Source: an uncultured Akkermansia sp.
Lineage (GTDB): Bacteria > Verrucomicrobiota > Verrucomicrobiia > Verrucomicrobiales > Akkermansiaceae
NCBI GenBank assembly: GCA_947585525.1
Contig: CANPXA010000105.1
Location: 1 to 6,339 of the forward strand
DNA length: 6,339 bases
Direction of reading: 5' to 3'
The notes under the pieces were generated by a model. That model was given only the letters and a program-made list of their open reading frames with translations, ran no database searches and was not told where the DNA came from. Numbering within the stretch: position 1 is the stretch's first letter; every line of letters begins with the position of its first letter. Both the position numbers and the translations under genes were made by a program. Shown in pieces: positions 1 through 4,682 of the stretch.

Positions 1-9
1 GATGACCGC

Positions 10-38
10 TTGTTGTCATGATTTTTGATACGTATAAA
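10..38 (+). promoter_or_regulatory. Possible sigma70-like promoter
   Basis: TTGTTG at 10-15 and TATAAA at 33-38 are separated by 17 bases. The match is moderate and the surrounding sequence is AT-rich, so chance is a real possibility. If used, the transcript would carry a leader of about 300 bases, including both inverted-repeat arms, before gene A1. Confidence 0.25.
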
Positions 39-60
39 CAATGATAACAATCAATTCTCC

Positions 61-97
61 GTTGATGAACTTCTCTCAAATGCGTTTACCCTGGTAG
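61..97. repeat. Diverged direct copy of the post-B2 sequence
   Basis: This block aligns with 2497-2534, about 31 of 37 positions by hand, with one single-base gap. The shared core reads CTCTCAAATGYGTTTRCCCTG. At 2497 the block begins with the last codon and stop of B2. Here the same GTTGATG start is present but not in an open gene. This implies that a B-type gene, or at least the end of a repeat unit, once lay immediately to the left. Confidence 0.7.
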
Positions 98-105
98 GGG
101 TTGTC

Positions 106-125
106 ATCTCTTTTTGAAAGAGGTG
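106..125. repeat. Left arm of a 20-base inverted repeat
   Basis: This arm is the exact reverse complement of 272-291 over 20 bases. It is also a small hairpin on its own: CTCTTT (108-113), loop TTG, AAAGAG (117-122), extendable to 105-125 with one G-T pair. Two such dyads about 165 bases apart could be paired operator sites, the ends of a small inverted-repeat element, or a long-range RNA stem. Confidence 0.7.
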
Positions 126-271
126 TCCAGATTAAAATACCATTGCTGCTCATTTTACGTCACTTGCAGGGAATGCCTTCACGGCGCGACATCGTTTGCT
201 GAACACTTTTTACGGTGCTCAACATTCTCTATGACGTTCATCACAAAAGAGATACAAATACGTCACGTGCT

Positions 272-291
272 CACCTCTTTCAAAAAGAGAT
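272..291. repeat. Right arm of a 20-base inverted repeat
   Basis: This arm is the exact reverse complement of 106-125. It ends about 50 bases before the ATG of A1 and 19 bases before the alternative GTG at 311. Its own dyad (CTCTTT...AAAGAG, loop CAA) is preserved. Its position close to the start of the first gene favours a regulatory reading, but no known operator is recognised. Confidence 0.7.
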
Positions 292-343
292 AAACTAACG
301 ATGGAGCGGGGTGAAAACACCCGGCCGATCCTCTCATTCGATC

Positions 344-625
344 ATGGCATCTCAGGCAGAACAAAACCGTTCGGGAATGTTGGGCGACATCGCCATGGTG
401 GTGGTGTTGGTGGTGGCTCTCTGCGTGGGGGCTCACTACCTTCGAAAGGATGGCGAATGGGAGAGGAGAGGGGATCAAGTGACCGCACGGCTCAAGAGTG
501 TGGAGCGTGAGGCGACCAAGGTGGACAACAAACGTTCGCGCATCGATTACACGGAGTTGTTGCGTGAGATTGACATCTTGGAGGATGAGGTGACCGAGCT
601 GAATGCCGTGCTCAAGGAAGATTGA
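344..625 (+). CDS. Module protein A1: small single-pass membrane coiled-coil protein
   Basis: This is a 93-residue protein of unknown family. A hydrophobic segment (about residues 13-33, rich in Val, Leu and Ala) is followed by a charged helix with leucine and isoleucine spacing suited to a short coiled coil. Most of the protein is probably outside the inner membrane. The layout parallels A2 and A3: a short N-terminus, a membrane helix, an aromatic residue after Gly, then about 60 helical residues. Sequence identity to them is low, so I treat A1 as an old paralogue. The start is uncertain. GTG at 311 (104 residues) has GGAG four bases upstream; ATG at 344 and ATG at 377 are also in frame, and 377 gives the length closest to A2. 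I chose 344 as a compromise because every other gene in the array starts with ATG. B1 begins four bases after the stop, so the two are surely co-transcribed. Function unknown. Confidence 0.75.
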   Translation: MASQAEQNRSGMLGDIAMVVVLVVALCVGAHYLRKDGEWERRGDQVTARLKSVEREATKVDNKRSRIDYTELLREIDILEDEVTELNAVLKED

Positions 626-629
626 ACGC

Positions 630-1364
630 ATGAAGAAACGAATTCGCACAACACTGAGGATATCAGCCGGATTGTCTGTCATCTGGGCTGTGTGTATGTT
701 TGTGCTGTGCCTGTTTTCGGAGAAGAGGCTACATCGGGTGAAGATGCAGCTGCAGGAATCAGTAGCTCTCTTGGAGGAGGAGAGGAACGCGTACAAGGAC
801 GAGAAGGCCACAATCAAGGAGCTGCGCGAGGTCAAGCTCGGTCTGAAAAGTGAACTGCGTTCCCTTAAAAAGCAGGTCGCCAGGAAAAAGGGACTCTCAG
901 GAGATGAACCCCAGGAAGACGACCACTCAGAACTCAAACTTGCCGAGGAAAGACATACGCTCATGCGCGAGAACAAGGCGCTGCTGCGCAGGATTTCCGA
1001 ATCTCGCCACGTCCTGAGTGCATGCAGAACATCTCCCTGTCTGGAAGCGCTGGATGACGACCAGCGCCAGGAATTGCAGAACACCCATGAAGCTTGGAGA
1101 GCTACGGTACAGACCCTGCTCAACGCCTCCACCCGAGGGGACGCGGACAGGGTGAGGAAATTGCAGGCTCTCGTTCGTAAATTGGCAGACTCCGCCGACA
1201 TCGCCACCGGCAACACCCAACTCTACTTCAATCAGGCGGAAAAAATCATCGAGGCTTCCGATGACATCCTGGATGCCGTCCTCACACGCAAGAAGCTGCG
1301 CACCTCAACATCGACGGATGAAGCGGACGTTTCCGACGACCCTGCAACGATTCTCATACCCTGA
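630..1364 (+). CDS. Module protein B1: membrane-anchored long-helix protein, diverged member
   Basis: This is a 244-residue protein with a basic N-terminus (MKKRIR), one membrane helix (about residues 9-29), a long charged helical region (about 31-125) and a helical C-terminal domain. The C-terminal part aligns with B2 and B3: a shared tryptophan (W156 against W210 and W192), the following NAST-G-D stretch against KAANDGN, then matching helices ending near KKL. B1 keeps a cysteine at 132 (with a second at 137) but lacks the two later cysteines of B2 and B3. It also has an acidic Ser/Thr tail (225-244) that they lack. ATG at 630 is preferred over the in-frame ATG at 603: it avoids overlap with A1, puts AAGGAAG nine bases upstream, and places the basic residues right before the membrane helix. 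A2 follows six bases after the stop. Function unknown. An envelope role is inferred from topology only. Confidence 0.8.
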   Translation: MKKRIRTTLRISAGLSVIWAVCMFVLCLFSEKRLHRVKMQLQESVALLEEERNAYKDEKATIKELREVKLGLKSELRSLKKQVARKKGLSGDEPQEDDHSELKLAEERHTLMRENKALLRRISESRHVLSACRTSPCLEALDDDQRQELQNTHEAWRATVQTLLNASTRGDADRVRKLQALVRKLADSADIATGNTQLYFNQAEKIIEASDDILDAVLTRKKLRTSTSTDEADVSDDPATILIP

Positions 1365-1370
1365 ACTCCT

Positions 1371-1631
1371 ATGGACAAAGAAAAAATCATCAACATCGCC
1401 CTCATCGTTGTAATCATAGCCGCCATCTTCGGCGGCAGGTACTACTATTCGCAGAGTACGGAAGCAAACAGTTCGATTGAAAACGTGCACAAAAAGATCG
1501 AACAGAATCACAAAGAAATTTCCGATCTCAAATCCAAGACGAGTAACCTCAATATCCGTCAACTCAGCGTTGAAAAGAGCCGTCTGGAAAAGCAACAGGA
1601 ACAACTGAAGAAACAATTGGAGAGCATTTAA
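1371..1631 (+). CDS. Module protein A2: small single-pass membrane coiled-coil protein
   Basis: This is an 86-residue protein of unknown family. After MDKEK comes a strongly hydrophobic helix (about residues 6-22, Ile/Val/Ala-rich), then GGRYYY at the likely outer membrane edge. A Lys/Glu/Gln/Leu-rich segment (about 32-86) follows and should form a coiled coil. The short acidic-basic N-terminus suggests the N-terminus inside and the coiled coil outside the cytoplasm. A3 is a close paralogue: about 61 of 86 residues are identical by hand count. There is no clear Shine-Dalgarno sequence before the ATG, which lies six bases after the B1 stop. B2 starts 18 bases downstream, so A2 and B2 are probably made together and may interact through their helices. 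The coding sequence is visibly more A-rich than the housekeeping genes further right. Confidence 0.85.
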   Translation: MDKEKIINIALIVVIIAAIFGGRYYYSQSTEANSSIENVHKKIEQNHKEISDLKSKTSNLNIRQLSVEKSRLEKQQEQLKKQLESI

Positions 1632-1649
1632 CCTTACCTTCTCAAGAAT

Positions 1650-2501
1650 ATGGACGCATTACTCAAACTCGCGGCTGTGCTGACCCTCCTGTGGGGTGGC
1701 TGGATGTACTTCAAGAATTCGGACAGTGAGACCGAATTGAGGAAGGTGCGCAATGAACTCAAGGTGTCAAAAGGAGAAGTGGGAGAGGCTCAGGCAAGCT
1801 ATGAGGCCGAAGTCAAGAAACGCGACGCCCTCGCCGAGGAAGTCAATGCCCTTAAGGAACAAAACCAGCAATTGGAGAAGGATATAAGGGCTAAGATCAA
1901 GGAGAAGAGCGAACGGGCGGCGCAGGAACGCCGCGACCGATTGGCTGCCGAGGAAGAAGCGAGGGAGGAAAGAAGAAAGGCTCGGGAGGCGGAATTGGCG
2001 AAAGCAAAAGAAGAAAGAGACGCTAAATGGAAGCAGGAGGAAGAAGAGGAAAGAAAACGACAGGAGGAAGAAGATGCCAAACAGGAAGAGGAGGACGCCA
2101 AATATGCAGCAGAAAGAGCAGCGGAGAGAGAAAGGTCTGCATCCCAATGGCAGTCGGAGGAATGTAAACAAAAGATAAAGAGTGCAAATGTAAAGATGCA
2201 ACGTTATCTTTCATGCAGAGCCTATGACCCAGGAGACGTACAAGATTACGGACGAATAGATCTGCTTAAGAAGAAATGGACATTGAATGTTCAGGCCTGT
2301 CTGAAGGCTGCAAACGATGGTAACAGGAAAAAACTGAAGGCCGCTTCAAAAGCTCTGAGAGATACAGCGAACGGATTAAATTCCATGTCAGGCGGAAAGA
2401 ATGCCGGCTGTTTGAGTGATGCTGCGGAAGTCATTGAGGCAGCAGAAACCATCATCGATGCAACGAAACAGCTAAAGAAATTAAATCTCCAAGGACGTTG
2501 A
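1650..2501 (+). CDS. Module protein B2: membrane-anchored long-helix protein with Cys-containing C-terminal domain
   Basis: This is a 283-residue protein of unknown family. Residues 4-21 form a membrane helix ending in GGWMYF. Residues about 26-165 are almost pure Glu/Lys/Arg/Ala, first with leucine spacing typical of coiled coils, then as an extremely charged stretch (about 93-162) that could be a free-standing single alpha-helix. Residues about 168-283 form a helical domain with cysteines at 172, 189, 217 and 254. The last three are conserved in B3, as are W210, the KAAN-GN motif, the CLSDAAE motif and the C-terminal QGR. If the domain is outside the cytoplasm, the cysteines could form disulfides. 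The layout recalls TolA (anchor, long helix, terminal domain), but I see no TolA domain III sequence. Within the helix the heptad QEEEDAK is directly repeated (2061-2081, 2082-2102). No Shine-Dalgarno sequence is evident at the ATG. Confidence 0.85.
   Translation: MDALLKLAAVLTLLWGGWMYFKNSDSETELRKVRNELKVSKGEVGEAQASYEAEVKKRDALAEEVNALKEQNQQLEKDIRAKIKEKSERAAQERRDRLAAEEEAREERRKAREAELAKAKEERDAKWKQEEEEERKRQEEEDAKQEEEDAKYAAERAAERERSASQWQSEECKQKIKSANVKMQRYLSCRAYDPGDVQDYGRIDLLKKKWTLNVQACLKAANDGNRKKLKAASKALRDTANGLNSMSGGKNAGCLSDAAEVIEAAETIIDATKQLKKLNLQGR
2061..2102 (+). repeat. Two 21-base in-frame repeats in B2
   Basis: Two adjacent 21-base units both encode QEEEDAK (residues 138-144 and 145-151), with a few synonymous differences. 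They lie in the charged helix. In-frame repeats of 7 residues (two helical turns) would lengthen the helix without breaking its register. Confidence 0.7.
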
Positions 2502-2534
2502 TGGGGCTCTCTCAAATGTGTTTGCCCTGAGTAG
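2497..2534. repeat. Post-B2 repeat block, matching 61-97
   Basis: This block starts with the final codon and stop of B2 and continues into the B2-A3 spacer. It matches 61-97 (about 31 of 37 positions, one gap). Nothing comparable follows B3 beyond its stop codon, so the block marks an internal unit boundary, not the end of the array. Confidence 0.7.
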
Positions 2535-2550
2535 TAAACCACGGTAAACT
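2522..2550 (+). promoter_or_regulatory. Possible weak promoter for A3-B3
   Basis: TTGCCC (2522-2527) and TAAACT (2545-2550) are 17 bases apart, each matching four of six sigma70 consensus positions. The 111-base gap between B2 and A3 is the only sizeable gap inside the array, so a second promoter here is reasonable, but the match is weak. Confidence 0.25.
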
Positions 2551-2612
2551 CACAAAAGAAAAGATAAAGGAATCAAAACTAAACTGCAACGATTCTCACA
2601 CCCTGAATACCT

Positions 2613-2873
2613 ATGGACAAAGAAAAAATCATCAACATTTTTCTCATCGTTGTGATCCTGGGCGCCGTCTTCGGAGGCAGGTATTACTATTTGCAGAGTA
2701 CAAAGGCAAACAGTTCGATTGAAAACGTGCAAAAAAAGGTCGAACAGATTTACGAGGATATTTCCGAACTTGAATTCAAGACGAATAACCTTCATACTCT
2801 TCAACTCAGCGCTGAAAAGAGCCGCCTGGAAAGGCAACTGAAACAACTGAAGAAACAACTGGACAACATTTAA
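2613..2873 (+). CDS. Module protein A3: paralogue of A2
   Basis: This is an 86-residue protein of exactly the same length as A2 and about 71% identical by hand count. The first nine residues, the GGRYYY edge motif, the ANSSIENV motif and the EKSRLE and QLKKQL motifs of the coiled coil are unchanged. Differences concentrate in the middle of the coiled coil (about residues 46-63), which would be expected if A2 and A3 have diverged in partner choice. The membrane helix is at about residues 6-22. It starts 111 bases after B2 and is followed by B3 after 19 bases. The upstream 29 bases come from the duplication, so whatever translation signal A2 uses was carried along. Function unknown. Confidence 0.85.
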   Translation: MDKEKIINIFLIVVILGAVFGGRYYYLQSTKANSSIENVQKKVEQIYEDISELEFKTNNLHTLQLSAEKSRLERQLKQLKKQLDNI

Positions 2874-2892
2874 ACCTTACTTTCTCAAGAAT

Positions 2893-3684
2893 ATGGGCGC
2901 ATTACTCAAACTCGTGGCTGTGCTGACCATCCTATGGGGCGGCTGGATGTACTTCAAGAATTCGAGCAGTGAAACCGAATTAAGGAAGGTATGTAATGAG
3001 TTCAAGGTGGCAAGGGGGGAAATGGAAGAGGCTCAGACGAGCTATGACGCCGAAGTCAAAAAACGTGACGCTCTCACCATGGAAATTAGCGTCCTTCAAG
3101 AACAGAAACAACAGTTGGAGGAGGACATAAAGACTAAGAACAAGGAGAAGGGTGAGCGGGCTGCTCAGGATCTCCGTAACCGGCTGTCTGAAAAGGATGC
3201 TCGTGAGGCTAAAATGGCAGAGGAAAAGGCTGCCCGTGAGGCCAAAATGGAGGAGGAGAGGGCTGCCCGTGAGGCTGAGAGACAAGAGAGGTTGGCTCAA
3301 GAAGAAGCCGAACGGAAAGCCAAATGGGAAGCTCAACGGGAATCAAAAGATTTGGAATACAAAATCGAAAGAGCAAACAAAACGTTACAACTTCGTCTCG
3401 AGTGTCGTGCTGACCGTCCAGACGGCGTACAGGATCTCGGACGAATAGATGGACTCAAGAGAAGATGGTCATCCAATGTCCGAGCCTGTATGAAAGCTGC
3501 GAACAATGGTAACGAAAAACAATTAAAATCGGCGACGAAAGCTTTGGAGAGCATAGCTGATGCATTGAACCGCCCGAATGGTCAAAACGCAGAATGTTTG
3601 AGCGACGCAGCAGAAGCCATTGAAGCGGCAAAAGTCATTCTCAAGGCAAAGAAGCGTCTGAAGGAGTTAAACCAAGGGCGTTGA
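2893..3684 (+). CDS. Module protein B3: paralogue of B2 with a repeat-built helix
   Basis: This is a 263-residue paralogue of B2. The membrane helix (residues 4-21, ending GGWMYF) and the adjoining helix are close to identical to B2. The central helix is 20 residues or so shorter and is built partly from three 11-residue repeats (residues 102-134, unit AAREAKMEEER). The C-terminal domain (about 153-263) keeps the cysteines of B2 at 171, 199 and 235, the tryptophan at 192, the GRID motif, KAANNGN, CLSDAAE and the final QGR. It lacks the B2 cysteine at 172 and has an extra one at 34, just past the membrane. The conserved ends and variable middle suggest that the anchor and terminal domain are functional while helix length is adjustable. 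A strong hairpin 27 bases downstream probably ends the transcript. Function unknown. Confidence 0.85.
   Translation: MGALLKLVAVLTILWGGWMYFKNSSSETELRKVCNEFKVARGEMEEAQTSYDAEVKKRDALTMEISVLQEQKQQLEEDIKTKNKEKGERAAQDLRNRLSEKDAREAKMAEEKAAREAKMEEERAAREAERQERLAQEEAERKAKWEAQRESKDLEYKIERANKTLQLRLECRADRPDGVQDLGRIDGLKRRWSSNVRACMKAANNGNEKQLKSATKALESIADALNRPNGQNAECLSDAAEAIEAAKVILKAKKRLKELNQGR
3196..3294 (+). repeat. Three 33-base in-frame repeats in B3
   Basis: Units at 3196-3228, 3229-3261 and 3262-3294 encode DAREAKMAEEK, AAREAKMEEER and AAREAERQERL. Eleven residues are three helical turns, so unit gain or loss keeps a helix in phase. The third unit has drifted most. B2 has no equivalent of this repeat. 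Confidence 0.8.
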
Positions 3685-3710
3685 CACAATTCGCTGAGAC
3701 AGATGCCCCA

Positions 3711-3740
3711 AGGCAACCGCATTAGAAAAAGCGGTTGCCT
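3711..3740 (+). terminator. Hairpin terminator after B3
   Basis: AGGCAACCGC (3711-3720) pairs perfectly with GCGGTTGCCT (3731-3740) around a 10-base A-rich loop. It is followed by ATTTACGATTTAT, an imperfect T-rich tract. The position 27 bases after the B3 stop fits a transcription end for the whole array. Confidence 0.7.
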
Positions 3741-3762
3741 ATTTACGATTTATGATTTCAAG

Positions 3763-3811
3763 AAATTCGCACGCTGCGCGCGAGGTGCGAAGCAAATGCG
3801 CAGCGGAATTT
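3763..3811. repeat. Complex palindrome with two competing folds
   Basis: One fold pairs AAATTC (3763-3768) with GAATTT (3806-3811) and CGCTGCGC (3772-3779) with GCGCAGCG (3798-3805), leaving a three-base bulge and an 18-base loop. A second fold pairs TTCGCAC (3766-3772) with GTGCGAA (3785-3791). Both cannot form at once. It could be a REP-like palindromic element or a structured RNA; I cannot tell which. Confidence 0.55.
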
Positions 3812-3974
3812 TGGAAATAATGCGGATAGTTGGTTAGAAATGGTTGTGGAATACGCGATGCCATCTTGACGGTTCTGCTTCCGTCGTACCCGGTTCGCCG
3901 ACTTGGCGTGTCACTGCTTTGCACCCTCTTACTTGGGCAAACGCATTTTCTCATGCGCCGGTCAAGCATGTTGC

Positions 3975-4003
3975 TTGTCAGGGGCGAACCTTTTTGCTAG
4001 AAT
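3975..4003 (+). promoter_or_regulatory. Sigma70-like promoter for the 4011-5089 gene pair
   Basis: TTGTCA (3975-3980) and TAGAAT (3998-4003) are exactly 17 bases apart, each matching five of six consensus bases. Transcription would be expected to start near 4010, right at the ATG of the next gene. The overlapping dyad CAAGCA...TGCTTG (3963-3977) could be an operator. Confidence 0.5.
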
Positions 4004-4010
4004 GAAGGGG

Positions 4011-4682
4011 ATGAAACCGCTGGTCAAACTTGAGGAGATGCGCGCCGCCGATGGCAGCCTGTGGGAGCTCTGGGAACGCGATGGCGTGCTCAGCCTGCTG
4101 CAGGATGGCGTTGCCGTGGCGGACACACTCAGCCGCGGCAGTGAGGAACGTATGGCACAATTAGCGGTAGCGCCGATAGCACGGGCCGGAAAACCCTGTG
4201 TCCTCGTCGCCGGCATCGGATTGGGATATGCGGCCGCGGCAACTATCGCTGCACTTCCGCGCGCCAAGGCGCGGTTCATCATCGCCGAACCCATCCCTGA
4301 GCTCATCAACTGGCTTTCCGCCCACTCACCCAACGCCGGCATCCTCCAAGATGAACGAGTCAGCGTGGAGAACGAGTCTGCCGCTGAAATCTGCAGAAAG
4401 CGCATCGGCTCCCTGCACGCTATCATCATGCGTCACACTCACGGCAACCTTCGGCTCTCGCTTGCAGATGCCCAAGCTTTTTTCCAAGCCCTGAAGGGAG
4501 GGAGCCTGCTGGCAATTCTCCTTGAACGACCGGACAAGAGATTGCAGGGCACACTACAGCGCGCCGGCTTTGAGATCAGTTGCAGCGGCGTACCGGTTTC
4601 AAGCAAGGGGAAGCAGACGAGGATGCACACGCTCGTACTCGCTCGTCGAGGAAGATTTGTGCCCTTCGCTGAACGTTCATGA
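4011..4682 (+). CDS. Spermidine-synthase/methyltransferase-fold protein
   Basis: This is a 223-residue protein. Residues 64-77 (VLVAGIGLGYAAAA) look like the glycine-rich nucleotide-binding loop of a Rossmann methyltransferase-type fold. The acidic residue in AEP (92-94) sits where the second strand normally ends. The upstream segment with DGV and an SRGSEERMAQ stretch resembles the N-terminal part of spermidine-synthase-like proteins. The classic GGGDG motif and a clear catalytic aspartate are absent, so I infer the fold and not polyamine synthesis. Start: ATG 4002 is also in frame, but the -10 box TAGAAT overlaps it, so transcripts would begin near 4010 and ATG 4011 is the first usable codon, perhaps leaderless. 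The gene overlaps the FtsB-like gene by four bases (ATGA), indicating translational coupling. Confidence 0.7.
   Translation: MKPLVKLEEMRAADGSLWELWERDGVLSLLQDGVAVADTLSRGSEERMAQLAVAPIARAGKPCVLVAGIGLGYAAAATIAALPRAKARFIIAEPIPELINWLSAHSPNAGILQDERVSVENESAAEICRKRIGSLHAIIMRHTHGNLRLSLADAQAFFQALKGGSLLAILLERPDKRLQGTLQRAGFEISCSGVPVSSKGKQTRMHTLVLARRGRFVPFAERS

Larger units (their letters stand above)
1..343. other. Gene-free leader region upstream of the A/B array
   Basis: I see no convincing coding sequence here on either strand. The region is AT-rich at its left end. It contains a diverged copy of the sequence that follows gene B2 (61-97), a 20-base inverted repeat pair (106-125 and 272-291), and an 11-of-12 direct repeat of the motif TACGTCACKTGC (156-167 and 259-270). 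The TGA at 63-65 is preceded by CGT, just as B2 and B3 end in CGT-TGA. However, the same frame has a stop at 45-47, so any B-type gene ending here is already broken. The region may carry the promoter and control sites of the array. Confidence 0.6.
1342..2501 (+). repeat. Tandem duplication, left copy (tail of B1, A2, B2)
   Basis: The stretch from the last codons of B1 through A2 and B2 recurs at 2584-3684. Similarity starts at 1342: 26 of 29 bases match up to the A2 start. It continues through A2, through the 18-19 base A-B spacer (both contain CTTTCTCAAGAAT or CCTTCTCAAGAAT), and through the ends of B2. Only the central helix-coding part differs in length. The 5' offset is 1242 bases. Confidence 0.85.
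2584..3684 (+). repeat. Tandem duplication, right copy (fossil B1 tail, A3, B3)
   Basis: The first 29 bases (2584-2612) match 1342-1370 at 26 positions. In the left copy those bases encode the last residues and stop of B1 plus the six-base spacer. Here there is no B1 gene in front of them, so they are a non-coding leftover that fixes the duplication breakpoint at about 2584. Similarity then runs through A3 and B3 to the B3 stop. Confidence 0.85.
3741..4010. other. Intergenic region with promoter and palindromes
   Basis: This is the spacer between the array and the methyltransferase-fold gene. It holds a complex palindrome (3763-3811), a six-base inverted repeat CAAGCA-TGT-TGCTTG (3963-3977) overlapping the -35 box, and a promoter (3975-4003). 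No coding sequence on either strand looks real. A 76-residue minus-strand open frame (3739-3969) has no support. Confidence 0.5.

Noticed and set aside
301..510. A 69-residue Gly/Arg-rich open frame starting ATG at 301
   Set aside because: It overlaps A1 in another frame. The A1 frame has the membrane helix and the A2/A3-like layout; this one has only low-complexity Gly-rich sequence.
263..1216. A 317-residue open frame on the minus strand
   Set aside because: It runs antisense through A1 and B1, which have clear membrane-helix and coiled-coil design and a paralogue pattern. The antisense protein is Ser/Arg/Leu-rich with no sensible domain.
1650..3684. B2 and B3 as TolA proteins
   Set aside because: Anchor plus long charged helix plus terminal domain looks TolA-like, but the terminal domain sequence is different, and no tolQ, tolR, tolB or pal gene is nearby. 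Only an architectural analogy is kept.
344..3684. A/B pairs as phage spanin or holin-type lysis genes
   Set aside because: Small membrane coiled-coil pairs can resemble Rz-type spanins, but there is no lysin gene, no lipobox and no phage gene, and three tandem copies would be unexpected.
344..3684. A/B pairs as toxin-antitoxin systems
   Set aside because: Two-gene layout and repeats could suggest this, but B is long and both partners are membrane anchored, with no toxin or DNA-binding antitoxin features.
3739..3969. A 76-residue minus-strand open frame in the intergenic region
   Set aside because: It overlaps the palindrome at 3763-3811, shows no recognisable domain and has no clear start signal. 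The frame is probably fortuitous.
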